From Parietichytrium sp. I65-24A (lineage: Eukaryota; Sar; Bigyra; Thraustochytrida; Thraustochytriidae): a stretch of 64,000 bases of DNA. The stretch is taken from positions 187,695 through 251,694 of the forward strand of contig BLSF01000039.1 of NCBI GenBank assembly GCA_012862575.1, in the 5' to 3' direction. Positions 20,785 to 32,781 of this stretch are shown one piece after another. The position numbers and the translations under genes were made by a program. The stretch's first letter is position 1, and every line of letters begins with the position of its first letter. Under the pieces are notes generated by a model that ran no database searches, had not been told where the DNA came from, and saw only the letters and a list, made by a program, of their open reading frames with translations.

Positions 20785-21950
20785 TGTCTTTCTCTCCAAT
20801 CTCTCTTTGAACTTGTCTCGAATCTCTCTCTCTGATCTTCCTCCAATCTTTCTCCAGCTCGTCAACTTTTCAACTCTTGACTTTCCGGAGAACGCCGCCG
20901 CTTGACGAGGACGCGAAAAGTATGCTAGAGACTAGGCTTGTTGCTAATGCAGGCAGTAGGACTAGGAGGCCGCGTGTCCGCGAGTACACTTTTCGATTGA
21001 GGGGGGTTATGGTATCCAGTAGCAGATTCGTACGGAGGATTGGAGTAAATTGTATGGAAAGATCGCTGTCATGACGTAGGAATGCTGCCGGTTTGGTTAG
21101 AGGTTACTCTATTGTTGGAGTCTTGCTCAGGTGCTTATCAAGAGCGGTAATGTGTTTTTTGTGGGATTGGGGTTTGTATCGCTATTGCATTCGATAGAGA
21201 TTCTTATCGGGGAACAATAAAGAACAAAGGCGGTTCGGTTAGTTCTCCCGAGAACTGGATGAGGTTCTTAGAAGGCGTTCTTCTTCGTTCTTCGTTGTTC
21301 CTCGGGAGCATTCTGTTCTTCTGTTCTTCTGTCCTGCATTGTATTATTGGTGGCATATAACAAACAAGCACGAACGAGTAAGGGTCCTCGGCGCGTACCC
21401 TCTCGGCGAATAAGCGAGATTGATATTTCGCCGACGAATCAGCCGACTTGTGGCTTATTGCTTGTTACTTGTTCCTTAACCGCTGTATGACAGAGAGTCT
21501 GCGGTGTGTGGCATTTTGTTTTTGGGGAGATTTGTCCAGGCGATCAAAATCTCAAAATCTAAAAAGCTCAAAATCTCCTGTGCTGTTCTATTCGTTCATC
21601 GGTTTGGCTGTTGAGACTGAGAAGAGAAGAGGGATTTCGGAGAAACTTGGGGAAACTTGGAGAAACTTGCGCGCGGTGTGGTGTCGTGGATATTGTATTT
21701 GGCTCCGCTGAGTTGGGATCGGAGGAAAAGAAAGGGATATCCCGAAAATATATAGCTTTAGCTTTAGCGTTGAGAGGGTTTGGAGCTTGCACAAACAAAC
21801 AACGTTTCTCAAGAGAATTGACAGAACGAGCATCGAGGAGTCGCTCCGTGTCACTTGGTGTCGGGAGATTGGAGGGCGTTGAATACTGCGGTGGAATATA
21901 AAAGCTTCTGCAGTCAACGCTTTTAGCGAAAGTAGGAAAAAAAACTGAGA
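20785..21950. other. Divergent intergenic region between aminoacylase-like and SF3B1 genes
   Basis: No supported gene. It should hold both promoters; the SF3B1 side has a clear TATAAAAG. TTCTTCGTTCTTCGTTGTTC-type short repeats lie near 21280-21335. Confidence 0.6.
21897..21904 (+). promoter_or_regulatory. TATA box TATAAAAG of the SF3B1 gene
   Basis: A consensus TATA box 54 bases upstream of the ATG, which implies a very short leader of about 20-25 bases if initiation is at the usual distance. Confidence 0.6.
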
Positions 21951-24900
21951 ATGGGAGGCTATGATGACGACGACGATGATGAGGTCGTAGATATATCCAT
22001 GGTGAAAGGAGCTTCGCATCCGTCCTCGAAGAGAGTAGAGGTTGAGGATGCGGAGACGGACGCTAAAAAGAAGGCGAATGGAGAGTCGGATCCTGCTGCC
22101 CCAATAGAAGATGCCAGTTACAAGGACCGCATGGCACAGGTGGCTCAGGACCTCGTGAGCGCGGATGGGAACGCGAACGAGAACGCAGGCGCGGGTGCTG
22201 CATCAAGCACAACTGTAAAACCGAAACGCAAGCGTCGTTGGGACGATGTTGGAACAAGCGCCACTGAAGCAGATGCCAGCAGCGATCCAGAATCATCGAA
22301 GAGACCGATCGTCAAGGAGGAGCCAACAGCGAGCGGTGACGCTTCGACCAGCACAACGACAGTTCGGAGACGCCGAAGGTGGGATACTGGGCTTGCAGAT
22401 GGTGTTCCCGACGACGCGAAGGCAAAGGCGGCTAGCACCATTGCCTCTATTTTGGAGGGGGCTCCCAACGGGAACTCCTCTGAGAGACAGCCAAGCCGCT
22501 GGGAGCGAGATTTCCAAATGCGTAACAAACCATGGACAGATGCTGAACTTGACGAGCTTTTGCCGAAGGAAGGTTTTACTATCGTGCCTGTGCCACCGGG
22601 CTACAAGCCTATTTTGAATGCTCGACAAGCACACACGAGGAGCTTGCTTGGCGCCCCAACGGAAGCCGAAACAGAAGCTGACGAGTACTCGATCCCCCAA
22701 CCGGAGCATACTCAAGTCCCGGTCGATGGATTTCTCGACGGTCAAGGGGACGAGCTGATCGCCCCTGATGGAACCACGCTACCACCAATGCGGAAGGACG
22801 ATTTGCCATTTTTTGGCAAATTAATGGAGAAGTCAAACACAGAAGAGATGACTTCCGAGCAGTCTCTGGAAAGGAAGATCATGCAACTTCTACTGAGAAT
22901 CAAGAATGGCACTCCGATTCAACGCAAAGGTGCAATGCGAACCATCACTATCAAGGCGCGCGAATTCGGTGCTGCACCTTTGTTCAATCAAATCCTGCCT
23001 TTACTCACGTCGCCTACTTTGGAAGATCAAGAACGCCACTTGATCGTTAAAGTAGTTGATCGCATACTTTATCGCCTAGACGATCTCGTGCGTCCTTACA
23101 CGCACAAGATCATGGCCGTCATCATGCCCATGCTTATCGACCCGGACGCATTTGTGCAACAGCGAGGTCGCGAGATCATCGCCAACTTGAGCAAGGCTGC
23201 GGGATTGGCAACCATGCTTGCGACCTTGCGTCCAGACATCGATAACAAGAGGCCCGAAGCTCGCTCGCTTGTCCCTCGAGCACTGGCCGCTGTTGCTTCT
23301 GCGCTCGGAGTTCACAGCATGCTACCTTTTCTGAAAGCGGTCTGTGCTTCCAAAAGCTTGAATGCTCGCCTTGCAGGGGTGAAAGCGGTGCAGCAGATAG
23401 CTGGGCTGCTCAAGTGTTCGATTCTGCCGCACCTCACACAGCTTGTGAAGATCGTCGCGAATGGGCTGAACGACAGTGACAACCAGGTCCGAAGATATAC
23501 TGCCATTGCCCTGAGCGCGCTTGCAGCCAGTGCTCATCCGTACGGCATCGAGAGTTTTGACCCCGTTTTAGAGCCCCTCTGGCGCGGCGTGCGCTTGCAT
23601 CACGCAAAGGTTTTGACAGCGTACCTTGAGGCGATCGGAAATATTATTCCACTGATGGATGACGAAGAGTATGCGAGCTACTTTACAAAACAAGTGATGG
23701 TGATTCTGGTGCGGGAGTTTCGCGCACCGGAAATCGACACCAAGAAGATCATTTTGCGCGTGGTGAAGCAGTGCGTCTCTACAAATGGAGTCACGGCAGA
23801 ATACATTAGAAATGACGTCATGCCAGACTTCTTTCCGTCTTTTTGGAGTAGGCAGGTTGCGGCCTCGGGCAGAGTGTCGCTCCTGTTGATTGAAACGACA
23901 GTGGAAATCGCAAGCAAAGTCGGGGCCGCGGATGTCATCGAGCGTATTGTGGCTGCTCTCAAGGACGAGAGTGAGCCTCTGCGTCGGCTGGCTATCGAGT
24001 GTATTATGAAGGTCCTGGAGCAAGAAGGAGTAGGTGACATTGGGGTCGATCTCGAACAGAGGCTGGTTGACGGCGCGCTGTTTGCATTCCAAGAGCAGGC
24101 CGCAGCACTGAGCTCGGCTGTAGCGGTTTCCCAGCTTACTGGTGGTCGTGCGACGTTGTCTGAGAAAGAGAGCAATGTTATGCTGAATGCCTTTGGAACC
24201 ATCATATCATCCCTGGGGGTCCGCGCGAAGCCTTACTTGCTCCAGATTGCGGGAACAATCAAATTTCGTCTGAACAACAAAGACCCCTTAGTTCGCGCTC
24301 AATCCGCCGAGCTGGTGGCTCACATCACCGGGGTGATGGGCACGTGCGGAGAGGATCAGCTCATGGCCCATCTTGGGGTAGTGCTTTACGAAAGCTTGGG
24401 CGAGGAGTTCCCAAACACCCTGTCATCCATTCTCCGTGGGCTGCGGGGAATTGTAAGCGTGATCGGAATGGATCAAATGCAGCCGCCCATCCGCGACCTC
24501 GTTCCCCGGCTCACTCCAATCTTGAAAAATCAAAATGAAAGGGTTCAAGAGAGCTGCATAGACTTGGTAGGCAGAATTGCAGATCGTGGTGCAGAGCACG
24601 TATCCGCTCGCGAATGGATGCGGATTTGCTTCGACCTTATCGAGCTCTTACGTGCCAAGAGGAAGAATATACGCCGAGCGAGCGCAAGTACGTTCGGGTA
24701 TATTGCAAAGGCAATCGGTCCGCAAGATGTGTTGCACACATTATTAAACAACCTTCGCGTCCAAGACCGCACCATGCGCGTTTGTACGACAGTCGCCATA
24801 GCCATCGTTGCCGAAAGTTGTGGGCCGTTTGCGGTGTTGCCAGCTCTGATGAACGAGTATCGTGTGACGGACATCAACGTCCAGAATGGCGTTCTGAAGT

Positions 24901-25469
24901 GTCTCGCATTCATGTTCAACTATATTGGTAGTACCGCAAAGGACTACATATACTCGGTCATCACTTTGCTGGAGGATGCGCTCACTGACAAGGACGCTGT
25001 TCACAGGCAAACGGCCTGTTCTGTGGTGAAGCACCTCGCCTTGGGAGTTCAAGGCCGCGGGTGCGAAGACGCTCTGCAGCACCTGCTAAACTTTGTGTGG
25101 CCCAACATCTTTGAGACAAGCCCGCATGTGATTGGGGCTGTCTTCGATGCAATCGAGGGGATCCGAGTTTCTTTGGGCCCACAGGTGGTGTTTTCGTACA
25201 TTTTTCAGGGCCTTTTTCACCCAGCGCGACGAGTGCGCGAAGTTTACTGGAAATTGTACAACAATCTGTATGTATACAGCGCTCATGCCCTGGTGCCTTG
25301 TTACCCCCGCTTGGAGGACGACTATGAGTTAAATATTAAGGTGCGGCCCGACGGAAAGGTTCCCGTGGGAAGCAAGAAACTTGCCACACTCAAGGTGTAC
25401 AAGAAGCCGAAGGAGGAGCGGAAGGTAGCGAACAGGTATCAGAGGACGCACTTGGACCTGTTTTTGTGA
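21951..25469 (+). CDS. SF3B1: Splicing factor 3B subunit 1 (SF3b155)
   Basis: A 1172-residue core U2 snRNP protein that helps select the branch point. The disordered N-terminus carries RWD-type U2AF-ligand motifs ([24 protein letters not shown]), then the linker [17 protein letters not shown] and GYKPI, then about 20 HEAT repeats to the C-terminus ([12 protein letters not shown]). Against human SF3B1 (from memory) the protein is ~130 residues shorter, mostly in the N-terminus. Residues equivalent to cancer-hotspot positions differ: Gln512 sits at the place of human Lys700 in the GL-xxxxx-VR turn of HEAT 6. Surrounding landmarks ([16 protein letters not shown]) align without gaps. The ATG at 21951 follows a TATA box closely. 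Nuclear; single exon. Confidence 0.97.
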   Translation: MGGYDDDDDDEVVDISMVKGASHPSSKRVEVEDAETDAKKKANGESDPAAPIEDASYKDRMAQVAQDLVSADGNANENAGAGAASSTTVKPKRKRRWDDVGTSATEADASSDPESSKRPIVKEEPTASGDASTSTTTVRRRRRWDTGLADGVPDDAKAKAASTIASILEGAPNGNSSERQPSRWERDFQMRNKPWTDAELDELLPKEGFTIVPVPPGYKPILNARQAHTRSLLGAPTEAETEADEYSIPQPEHTQVPVDGFLDGQGDELIAPDGTTLPPMRKDDLPFFGKLMEKSNTEEMTSEQSLERKIMQLLLRIKNGTPIQRKGAMRTITIKAREFGAAPLFNQILPLLTSPTLEDQERHLIVKVVDRILYRLDDLVRPYTHKIMAVIMPMLIDPDAFVQQRGREIIANLSKAAGLATMLATLRPDIDNKRPEARSLVPRALAAVASALGVHSMLPFLKAVCASKSLNARLAGVKAVQQIAGLLKCSILPHLTQLVKIVANGLNDSDNQVRRYTAIALSALAASAHPYGIESFDPVLEPLWRGVRLHHAKVLTAYLEAIGNIIPLMDDEEYASYFTKQVMVILVREFRAPEIDTKKIILRVVKQCVSTNGVTAEYIRNDVMPDFFPSFWSRQVAASGRVSLLLIETTVEIASKVGAADVIERIVAALKDESEPLRRLAIECIMKVLEQEGVGDIGVDLEQRLVDGALFAFQEQAAALSSAVAVSQLTGGRATLSEKESNVMLNAFGTIISSLGVRAKPYLLQIAGTIKFRLNNKDPLVRAQSAELVAHITGVMGTCGEDQLMAHLGVVLYESLGEEFPNTLSSILRGLRGIVSVIGMDQMQPPIRDLVPRLTPILKNQNERVQESCIDLVGRIADRGAEHVSAREWMRICFDLIELLRAKRKNIRRASASTFGYIAKAIGPQDVLHTLLNNLRVQDRTMRVCTTVAIAIVAESCGPFAVLPALMNEYRVTDINVQNGVLKCLAFMFNYIGSTAKDYIYSVITLLEDALTDKDAVHRQTACSVVKHLALGVQGRGCEDALQHLLNFVWPNIFETSPHVIGAVFDAIEGIRVSLGPQVVFSYIFQGLFHPARRVREVYWKLYNNLYVYSAHALVPCYPRLEDDYELNIKVRPDGKVPVGSKKLATLKVYKKPKEERKVANRYQRTHLDLFL

Positions 25470-25857
25470 GCGTACGCGAGGGCGAGCTGGGGGTCTATTC
25501 GCGAGCCATCGCCAACAGTGCGCTCAGCCTTTCGAGATTGCAGAGAGGAGGTCGCCGTGCGACGAAGTTCGGCGCATTGAAAAGTAATTTCCCCTGTCGC
25601 ACACTGACATTGCTTGGGGAACTGATCGATCGACGGATGGAATCTGAGGAAACTAAAAATAAAAAATAGGATAGAAAGGAAGAATTTATTGTTTTCCCCC
25701 TTTCTTACAAGTTGTGCGCATGCTGCGGAACTACTCAGGGGACGAAGATAGGCTCTAGAGCGGACAACTCGTCCCAGCTAAACCACAGCAAAATATCATT
25801 TCTCGTGTACAGAGGGCAAGCGGGGTTTTGTATTAAGTCACAAGAATTGGTTCCAAA
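25470..25857. other. Convergent intergenic region with opposed AATAAA signals
   Basis: A plus-strand AATAAA at 25658-25663, 189 bases after the SF3B1 stop, and a minus-strand AATAAA at 25690-25685, about 168 bases after the SNARE stop, lie side by side. Both fit 3'-end signals of the converging genes. No gene is present. Confidence 0.45.
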
Positions 25858-26619
25858 TCATGTCCAGGCCACGAGAATCATCAAAACTACCAGAACGGCC
25901 ATGAGAGCCAAAATCGTATTCGTCTGGCATCTGGAATTGCTCTTCAACATCTTGTCCATCTTACCCAGCACGGACTCCATGCGTCCCGCAGTTACCTCCA
26001 TGTCGTCGTGCAGCTCGTCGAGCATGGAGTTTTGTTGGTTGATCTCCTCCCCGATGGCGATGGCCATGTGCCCAAGTCGTGTAGCACCGTGGCCAAGCTC
26101 GTCGAGATGCTCATCTTGCTGCCGAAGGATCAGTTGCTGCTGCTGCTGCTGGTCCTCAATAAAGTTGGAGTTGTTAAAGTTGGATCCATTCTCCCTCTGC
26201 GCGCCTTTGAGCATGGCCTGCTGCCGGTCCTGGTCGATCTTTGCCTGTGTTTTCGGGCTGCTCATTGCTGACTTCATACTGCTGATCTCGTTCTTCATCT
26301 CACGAATGAAGCTCTGTCTCTCCAGCAGCTCCTCGTCGGAAATGTGTGCGAAATTGGACCTGTGCGTCTGCACTCTCTGCAGCACCTGCTCCAAATCCGA
26401 CACGTTGGACTGGATGCTGCTCAGCTCCTTCGTCAGCGCCGCGGACTCGTCCTTGAACTCCCTGCTCGAGTACGTATCCACGCTCTCCAGAAGATTCTTC
26501 CATCTCGCAAACCTCGACGAGGCGCCTTGCACCAGTACTTGGAGCTCGTCACGAAACGCGTAGAACGGATCGTCACTTCGCGCACCAATCAGCGGCGCAT
26601 TCAACGCCTTTCCCGACAT
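25858..26619 (-). CDS. Qc-SNARE, syntaxin-6/SYP61-like
   Basis: A 253-residue tail-anchored SNARE of the trans-Golgi/endosome pathway. The N-terminal syntaxin-6 three-helix domain (DPFYAFRDELQVLV and RFARWKNLLES) spans ~17-115. A Gln-rich linker (EDQQQQQQLI) precedes the SNARE motif at ~170-230, with the zero-layer Gln in INQQNSMLDEL. A single C-terminal membrane anchor (TNTILALMAVLVVLMILVAW) ends the protein with two trailing residues, so the whole body faces the cytosol. Family members mediate retrograde endosome-to-TGN fusion. The start is ATG 26619, the first in the frame. It converges with SF3B1 and is followed upstream by the largest gene-free interval of the window. Confidence 0.92.
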   Translation of the reverse strand: MSGKALNAPLIGARSDDPFYAFRDELQVLVQGASSRFARWKNLLESVDTYSSREFKDESAALTKELSSIQSNVSDLEQVLQRVQTHRSNFAHISDEELLERQSFIREMKNEISSMKSAMSSPKTQAKIDQDRQQAMLKGAQRENGSNFNNSNFIEDQQQQQQLILRQQDEHLDELGHGATRLGHMAIAIGEEINQQNSMLDELHDDMEVTAGRMESVLGKMDKMLKSNSRCQTNTILALMAVLVVLMILVAWT

Positions 26620-29600
26620 CTTTTTGTTCCTTTCGCTATCCTATCCGACTTTTTCTTTCTCTCTTTCTCTCTTTCTCCGCTCTTTGTCTGCTCCACCTTA
26701 CCAAAAAGAGTCTCCGGTGAACTATCTGAGATACCCTTACCGGACCGTCTATGCGTTTCGGTGACTTGCGGACTTGCGGACTTGCGGAACGCTTTGCGGT
26801 GTCCTCGTTCCGCTCGTTTCGTACGAACGAACAGAGGGGAAAGTGTCCTCGCGATCCGCGTAAGGAGTACCTAGCAATCGAGTAGGGAGGTCGGCACCCC
26901 CCGAGAGGTAGAGTTTGAGGTAGATAGGGAGGTATGAGGAGGGGGATAGAGCGTTGGTCGAGGGGAGGAGTGGTGGACTCGGTGATGGAGCGGGGCTGGT
27001 GGGTTGAGTTCAGATGGGTAAGGGTTAGTTAGGCGATTTGTTGATTGTGCAAACGAGACGACCTTTGGGTGGGTCTTAGTTCCTGGTTCCTGGTTCCTGG
27101 TTCTTGGTTCTACTCTTGGTTCCCAGGTTTGCTTGCCACTTTTAGGGCCGCGATGCGGATACGCCATATTTTTAAAATTAAAACTATTTATCATTATTAG
27201 TACGTGAAAAGAAGCGAATTAAAGGGGCTACTCTTTCACTTCGCCGCCGACAAACCAAACTTTTTAGGTACAAAGGTACCTTTCCAATTTTTTTTCCTGT
27301 TTTTTCTTCCTGACTATAAGAGGAAGGTGGGTTGATAAGACATGTTACACGTGGTACTGGGGAACAAATTCATGCTTCGTTTCATCTCGGAACAAAATGA
27401 ATTCCTTTAGGTGTTCCACTGCGTTCCTTAGTCATAGATAGTAATGGATAAGAGTCGAGGGACATCGAGCGAGGAAATGTCTTCGGCACTCGACGACATT
27501 TCCTCGCGACGTCAGCTGCCCCTCACAACATGCAGACTCTCAACGTCTCATAGATATTAAAAGGGATGGGACAGAGAGGATATGGGACTGGAAAATGAAA
27601 ACCTGCCCATTGCACTCAAGAGTCTCCTCAGCGCTGCACACCTTGTGTTTGACTCCAGCAAATGTCCTCCCAGTCGCACACTCTTTCAGCCTCAGGTCTG
27701 CCACACCACAGTCCGGAAGCCTTCCTTGCGTCTGGCTACAAGATACCATCCGAAAACATAGAGGCTCTGATTCTGGTATCTGAATATTGTACAAGACTAC
27801 GAGCTTCTGCGGAGTGGATTCTGGGCCAAGCCAGAACAAAAGATCCACTGGAGAGGCTCTCGTACATTTGGTATCGGGCCTTAAAGGTAGCGGTAGTCAT
27901 AAATTCTTTCGAAGAAATGTATTCGCGAGGTAAAGTGTTAGATAGTGAAACGCTTACTTTTTTCTGAAAATCTGACGATTTAGGAATTCAAGTATTCGGA
28001 CGGGTAATGCGTTGGCTATTGCGGATTGGCTGAGGAGTATCTGTACGGCAAAAGTGCGCGTCCCTTTACGTAGGGAGCCACTTCTCCTCCTAGTCCCACA
28101 CCGGTATCCGAACCAGACACATAGAAAAAGTATCCACGAATGGTACTCCTAATAATATTCAAATCCGCATAAGAGCTCTCACTTTTCTGCTCTGTGTCAA
28201 TGTTGAAGTTTTTATCGGCGCCTCACTCCCACTTTTAAAATATACCCTATTTGTGCACTATCGCTCATCAACGAGTCTTCGGTACTACTGTATTGTGTGG
28301 ATGAGGGCTATTAGATCCGGAATTGCGCTGGAAACGAAGTGCCGCCCTCGTAAGCCCCGACGCACTTGCCATTACGTCAAAGTATAGCAGTTTAGCCCCG
28401 GTGGAAGGGCCAGGTCTGCCCTCACATGACAGGTTTTACGTACACGAGAGACGCCATTTTTTTCAGACGTCGGAAGTTCCATTTTCTCTTTTCTATTTTC
28501 TTCTTTCACAGAAATGATAGGAGAAGTTGTCCCATTTCATTTCATTTTCTTTCATTGTTTCATTCATTCATGGAATTGAAAAATTGATCTTGACATAATC
28601 ACCAAACGTGCCCGTGCCTGTGCCCTCACATCAGATCGACCAAGGCTTATTCATTGAATAAAATCTGTTGGTGAAATTTATTCGATTGACACCGCCTTGT
28701 CTACCCTTTATCATAGTACCCACTAGTCAATCTCCGATCGACTTTCCATTGACTCGGATTGAGCCACACTGGTGGAACAGTCTCTCTCTCTCTCTCTATC
28801 TCTCTCTCCCAGATCTATTTCGCTCACACACACCCTCTCTCTCTCTCTCTCTTTTTTCCTGTTTGTCTCAGCGTCGAGCCAGCGCTGAGTGTGACTCTTT
28901 GTGTGTGTGGATGAGCGACTGTGAGGAGGAGAATCGGTCCCAATTGTTGTAGTTGTTGTTGTTTTCGTTGCTGTTGACGCTGTTCGGGGAACGCGGACGC
29001 GAGACTCAAGTGCTATTTGCGTTTGTTTTGTTTTGTTTTGCGTTGTTTTGTTTGTTTTTGATGAATTACTGAGTCCACGAAAGAAAAAAATATCTATCTC
29101 ATGTTGACGAATAAATTATATCCACTGTCCTCGAAACGAGTGTTGAAAACAAGTTTCTCAACAGTTTTAATTGGCTGTAGATCACAAGCCCAGTGTGCGC
29201 AAAAGTCGTTTGTCCAAAATACTTGCATTACCATTCACCATTTACCAGAAGGGTTGGAAGGTTGTGAGAGGTAGGTTGTAACGCACAGAGAGCAGTCCGT
29301 GAAGGAGGAGGAGGAAGGGTGTTGAAAGAAGATCTTGATGGACTGTGAAATTACAGTAAGTCACCGGTAGTGGACGCTTATAGAATCCGCAAAATAGGGT
29401 CTCCTGTCTCCTCTTGAATGAATCAGTCAAAGTTGAACGATTCGTTACTGATTTATTCTAATTCTATAGAATTATTGAGAAAAAGTGAAAGAATTGAATT
29501 AATTATTTCTCGCTCTCAGGGTAAGCAATCAATGAATTAGTTGTGAACCATTCTTCCAAAAACGAAAATATAAAAGGAGCCCTTCTGTTGAAGTTCATTG

Positions 29601-29995
29601 GAAGGCGCCCTCCCCCTCTCTCTCTCTCCACTTCTCTCTGTTTGCTGCCTTCTCTCCCTCTCGCTAACTACACCCTACCAAGCCTTAGAATCCCCAAATA
29701 CATTTCCTCGCTCCTTCCTCCTCCCCACGTCGTCCTCTCTAAAATCCGTGTAGAGACCGCTAGTGACCGCTTCTGAGGGCCAACTGGTAAACGCGCTGCT
29801 TGTTGCAAGCCCCCCCTCACCCGTCCTCCTCTCTCCCCGCTGCTCCCCTCTTACTCACACTATCGTGGCATTAGCGCATCTATCCCACATGCCCACTCAC
29901 AAACCAAGAAAGCAGCAACAAACAAACAAACAAACAACAAACCGCGAGCACCAAGAGGAGATTGAGAGAGAGACTAGCGACCAGAGGAGACGCAG

Positions 29996-30030
<35 letters not shown>

Positions 30031-30050
30031 AAGGCAAAGAGAGAGACCAG

Positions 30051-30086
<36 letters not shown>

Positions 30087-30110
30087 AAGAGAGAGAGAGA
30101 GTGAGAGAGN

Positions 30111-30147
<37 letters not shown>

Positions 30148-30150
30148 AGA

Positions 30151-30238
<88 letters not shown>

Positions 30239-30532
30239 AAAGAGAGAGAGAGAGCGAGAGCGAGACGGACAGAGGCACCGCGCACGAGTGACGTACCAGC
30301 AACACTGCAACACTGCAACACCGCGACACTGTGAGTGCGACGCGGGGGACGTAACGCGACGAGAGGGTGGGTAGGGCACAGAGTCTCTTTCAGTCCATCA
30401 GCGCACCAATCAGTCAATCCGGCGGACCGCGCGAGGCTGCAACGCAACGCAACGCAACGCAACTGAACGCGTAGCGAAAGAGCGAAAGAGAGAAAGAACA
30501 GAAAGAATAGAAAGAGCGAAAGGGAGCGGGGA
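26620..30532. other. 3.9-kb gene-free interval upstream of two divergent genes
   Basis: I find no coding frame with family resemblance or convincing composition. Visible content: a CTTT-rich leader of the SNARE gene near 26655-26685; a GACTTGCG triplet repeat at ~26763-26787; a GTTCCTG repeat around 27080-27105; several AT-rich stretches; CT repeats at 28785-28850; and a long GA tract at 29960-30265 adjoining the next gene. Non-coding transcripts or a highly split gene cannot be excluded. Confidence 0.5.
29960..30265. repeat. GA/CT microsatellite tract with one unresolved base
   Basis: About 300 bp of nearly pure GA dinucleotides with occasional GAAA and CGAG interruptions and one N at 30110. 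It lies in the leader or promoter of the gene starting at 30533. GA tracts are polymorphic and, in animals and plants, bind GAGA-type factors. Its true length is uncertain because of the N. All long frames across it (REREREQ on one strand, SLSLSL on the other) are repeat artefacts. Confidence 0.95.
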
Positions 30533-31615
30533 ATGCCCACGGAACCAGAAATGGCGAAGAACCGAGTAGTGAAGGACGCGGACGTGGTGGTTCCGCTGCC
30601 GCAGCACGAAGGCAACTACGAGCCCATTCAGTTCAAGGTGCACCAGCAGCCAGGGCAGTCTTTCTACAAAGACGAAGGCGGCAAGGCAAACCACCTCATT
30701 GCAGCCGTCTCCCTGGAGAACCCGGGCGGCTCGCGCACGCTGCCGGGAAAGGTTACCGTGTCGGCGACGTTGTGCTACGAGAACTGCAAAGAAGTGGAAG
30801 ATGCGTCCGAGATCTTTAAAATCTTGTCCATGGAACCCAAGGTGCTGACGAGCGTGGACCAGAAAGTCGTGATCAAGTTCCGCATCGAGAAGGTCAGCCG
30901 CAGGAAGGACGGCCAGCGCTTCAAATTGCGCTTCGACTCTGATGCATCCGAGTCCTTGAACCGCCAGGTGAAGCCAACGTTCACAAGCCCCATCTGCGTG
31001 TTGTCCAAACGCAAATTTCCGGCGAATCAAGCGAATGGAGCAAATCAGCGCCATGGCTCCGTCAGCAGCGCCTCGCCGCTGTCAAACCCGCGCGGTGGAG
31101 CTGTGAACAGCGCCTTGACCAGTGCTGCTCATCTGCAAGCACAGAAGAAACTCAGCGCCGTCAACTCCTCCGTGTCCAAGCGCATGGCAAAAGGCGGCTC
31201 GCACTCGCCAAAAACGCCCGCGTCTCTGCGCCGAGGGTCCGTGCCAATTACCAAGAACGAGATTGCTGCGGAAGACTTTGCCCTGATGCGCAAGACGATC
31301 GCCATGCTTGAGACGAAGGTAAGCACGTTGTCGGATCGCGTACTGTTCTTGGAGGGCGAGTCCAGCTCGTTGCGAGAAACTTTGAAGCGAAGCAGACACG
31401 AGTGCAACGAGAATGTCAAGTCTTACAGCAATGTAATTGCCCCAGCTGATGTTATTCATGCCGGCAAGTTCAAGCTGGACTATGGTGACGAAGAGGTGCT
31501 CAGCGACCTTGATGACATTGTGGTGGACCCTCGCCCACTCAAGCGCACAACCTCGAGCAACATCTCGTTCGACTTTGGTCTGCCTTCGTCTGCTGTAGAT
31601 ATTCAATTCTATTAA
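30533..31615 (+). CDS. Unidentified protein with N-terminal beta-rich domain and coiled coil, possible transcription regulator
   Basis: A 360-residue protein not assigned to a family. Residues ~25-170 alternate hydrophobic and polar residues like an Ig-like beta sandwich and end in RRKDGQRFKLRFDSD and TSPICVLSKRKFP. The closing serine-lysine-arginine element recalls DNA-contacting loops of p53-like and Ig-fold transcription factors, but this is only a resemblance. Residues ~170-245 are Ser/Asn-rich and basic; ~250-290 form a short leucine-heptad coiled coil (IAMLETKVSTLSDRVLFLEGE). A patch near the end is acidic (YGDEEVLSDLDDIVVD). The start is ATG 30533; ATG 30551 is an equally possible second choice. 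Preceded by the GA tract and an ACGCA repeat (CAACGCAACGCAACGCAAC near 30440). Confidence 0.75.
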   Translation: MPTEPEMAKNRVVKDADVVVPLPQHEGNYEPIQFKVHQQPGQSFYKDEGGKANHLIAAVSLENPGGSRTLPGKVTVSATLCYENCKEVEDASEIFKILSMEPKVLTSVDQKVVIKFRIEKVSRRKDGQRFKLRFDSDASESLNRQVKPTFTSPICVLSKRKFPANQANGANQRHGSVSSASPLSNPRGGAVNSALTSAAHLQAQKKLSAVNSSVSKRMAKGGSHSPKTPASLRRGSVPITKNEIAAEDFALMRKTIAMLETKVSTLSDRVLFLEGESSSLRETLKRSRHECNENVKSYSNVIAPADVIHAGKFKLDYGDEEVLSDLDDIVVDPRPLKRTTSSNISFDFGLPSSAVDIQFY

Positions 31616-32781
31616 ACGGGCTGGCGCCGAGGAGAGCCGAAAGGACGACACCGTCCTTGTCGCTTTGTACATATTTGTATGCGCGTGTTTCCTGTGAACC
31701 AGATTGCTGCTTGCCGAACTTGCCTCTCGGGCATTTTCGACTGGCGAGCGGACGGGCTGGTCACTTTGGCACGTGCGTGCAAGCTCTTTGTATATATGTT
31801 ACATTTTATTATGGGGTTGGTTGGTTGGTTGGTTGATTTGAGTTCGGTTGGTGCCGCAACGGTATATATATAGATGAATAATTGGCATGGTTGGATGGAC
31901 GGAAACTCTTCTTTCTTGCGGAAGAGCGTCAACGACAGTGACTTTTTGCTCTACAGCGACGCTGTGCAAAACTCACATGTCTTGACCTCCGAAATTGATG
32001 GGCGAACGAATGGTAATTTATGAATCGAGGCGACATGAATGCTTATGAGGCTGGCTCGCCACACGGGTGACGAAGAGCTGGCGCTGGCGCAAAGACCCTT
32101 CATGTCACGGACATCGCAGGCACTTGGAGAAAAAAAACTTCGGGGGTCCTGGTTGCCAGGGGTGCGACCGGGTCGTCGGACTTTTTTCTTCACCCTCGCC
32201 CTCGCGCGCACAGGTGGTTGTAAAGACGCTCGCCTCGCCTCGCCAACAGCAACAAAGAGCTTGTTTCATGAACACAGCCACTCAATCACTTCTTCACCAC
32301 GTCCAATTCATTCCCCTCTCCAACCGTGGCTAATTGTTCTTGATCTTGATTCCATTGAAAAAAACAAGGCGATGGCGCTCTCTGTACATATGTAAATAGA
32401 CCTTTCGATTCTGCGTTTCCAGCTTCGATTCACAAAACCAAAACTATTTCTATGATATGCATACATCACACCCTTCTTCAAACACAGCACAAGCACTGCC
32501 CCTTCCTGGAGCGCGTACGCGCAGGCATGCCAAGCACGCGAAGCGCAAAGGACTCTGTGCTAAAATCACTCAGAAACTGGCGAGGTCGATATCGATATCG
32601 ATATCGATGTCTTTCACCGCAGATGGACGATAGATCTATTCGCAGTGCCACATGCCCTGTATGTTTATTGCTGTTCACTCTTTCTTTGTTTCACTGTTTC
32701 ATTGTTTCATTGTTTCATTGTTTCTTGTTTTTCATTGTTTCCATTGTCTCTCTCTCTCTCTTGTCAGACAGTCACAGGGAT
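31616..32781. other. Intergenic: 3' flank of the 30.5-kb gene and leader of the FKBP15-like gene
   Basis: No supported gene. Contains a GGTT repeat at ~31816-31834, a TATATATA run near 31863, a CGATAT repeat at ~32587-32606 and a TTTCATTG repeat at ~32690-32745. The downstream frame stays open through the last two with ATGs at 32527 and 32623, but translation there gives a Phe/Leu-rich repeat artefact. Confidence 0.55.
32690..32745. repeat. TTTCATTG short tandem repeat
   Basis: Five or so units of TGTTTCAT in imperfect series, just upstream of the FKBP15-like start codon. If translated from an upstream ATG they would make a hydrophobic segment. Confidence 0.8.

Noticed and set aside
29880-30615. 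Ser-Leu and Arg-Glu repeat frames over the GA tract
   Set aside because: Pure products of a dinucleotide repeat on either strand.
32452-32781. 110-codon N-terminal extension of the FKBP15-like protein
   Set aside because: Encoded by CGATAT and TTTCATTG repeats; it would create an artificial hydrophobic segment absent from the family.
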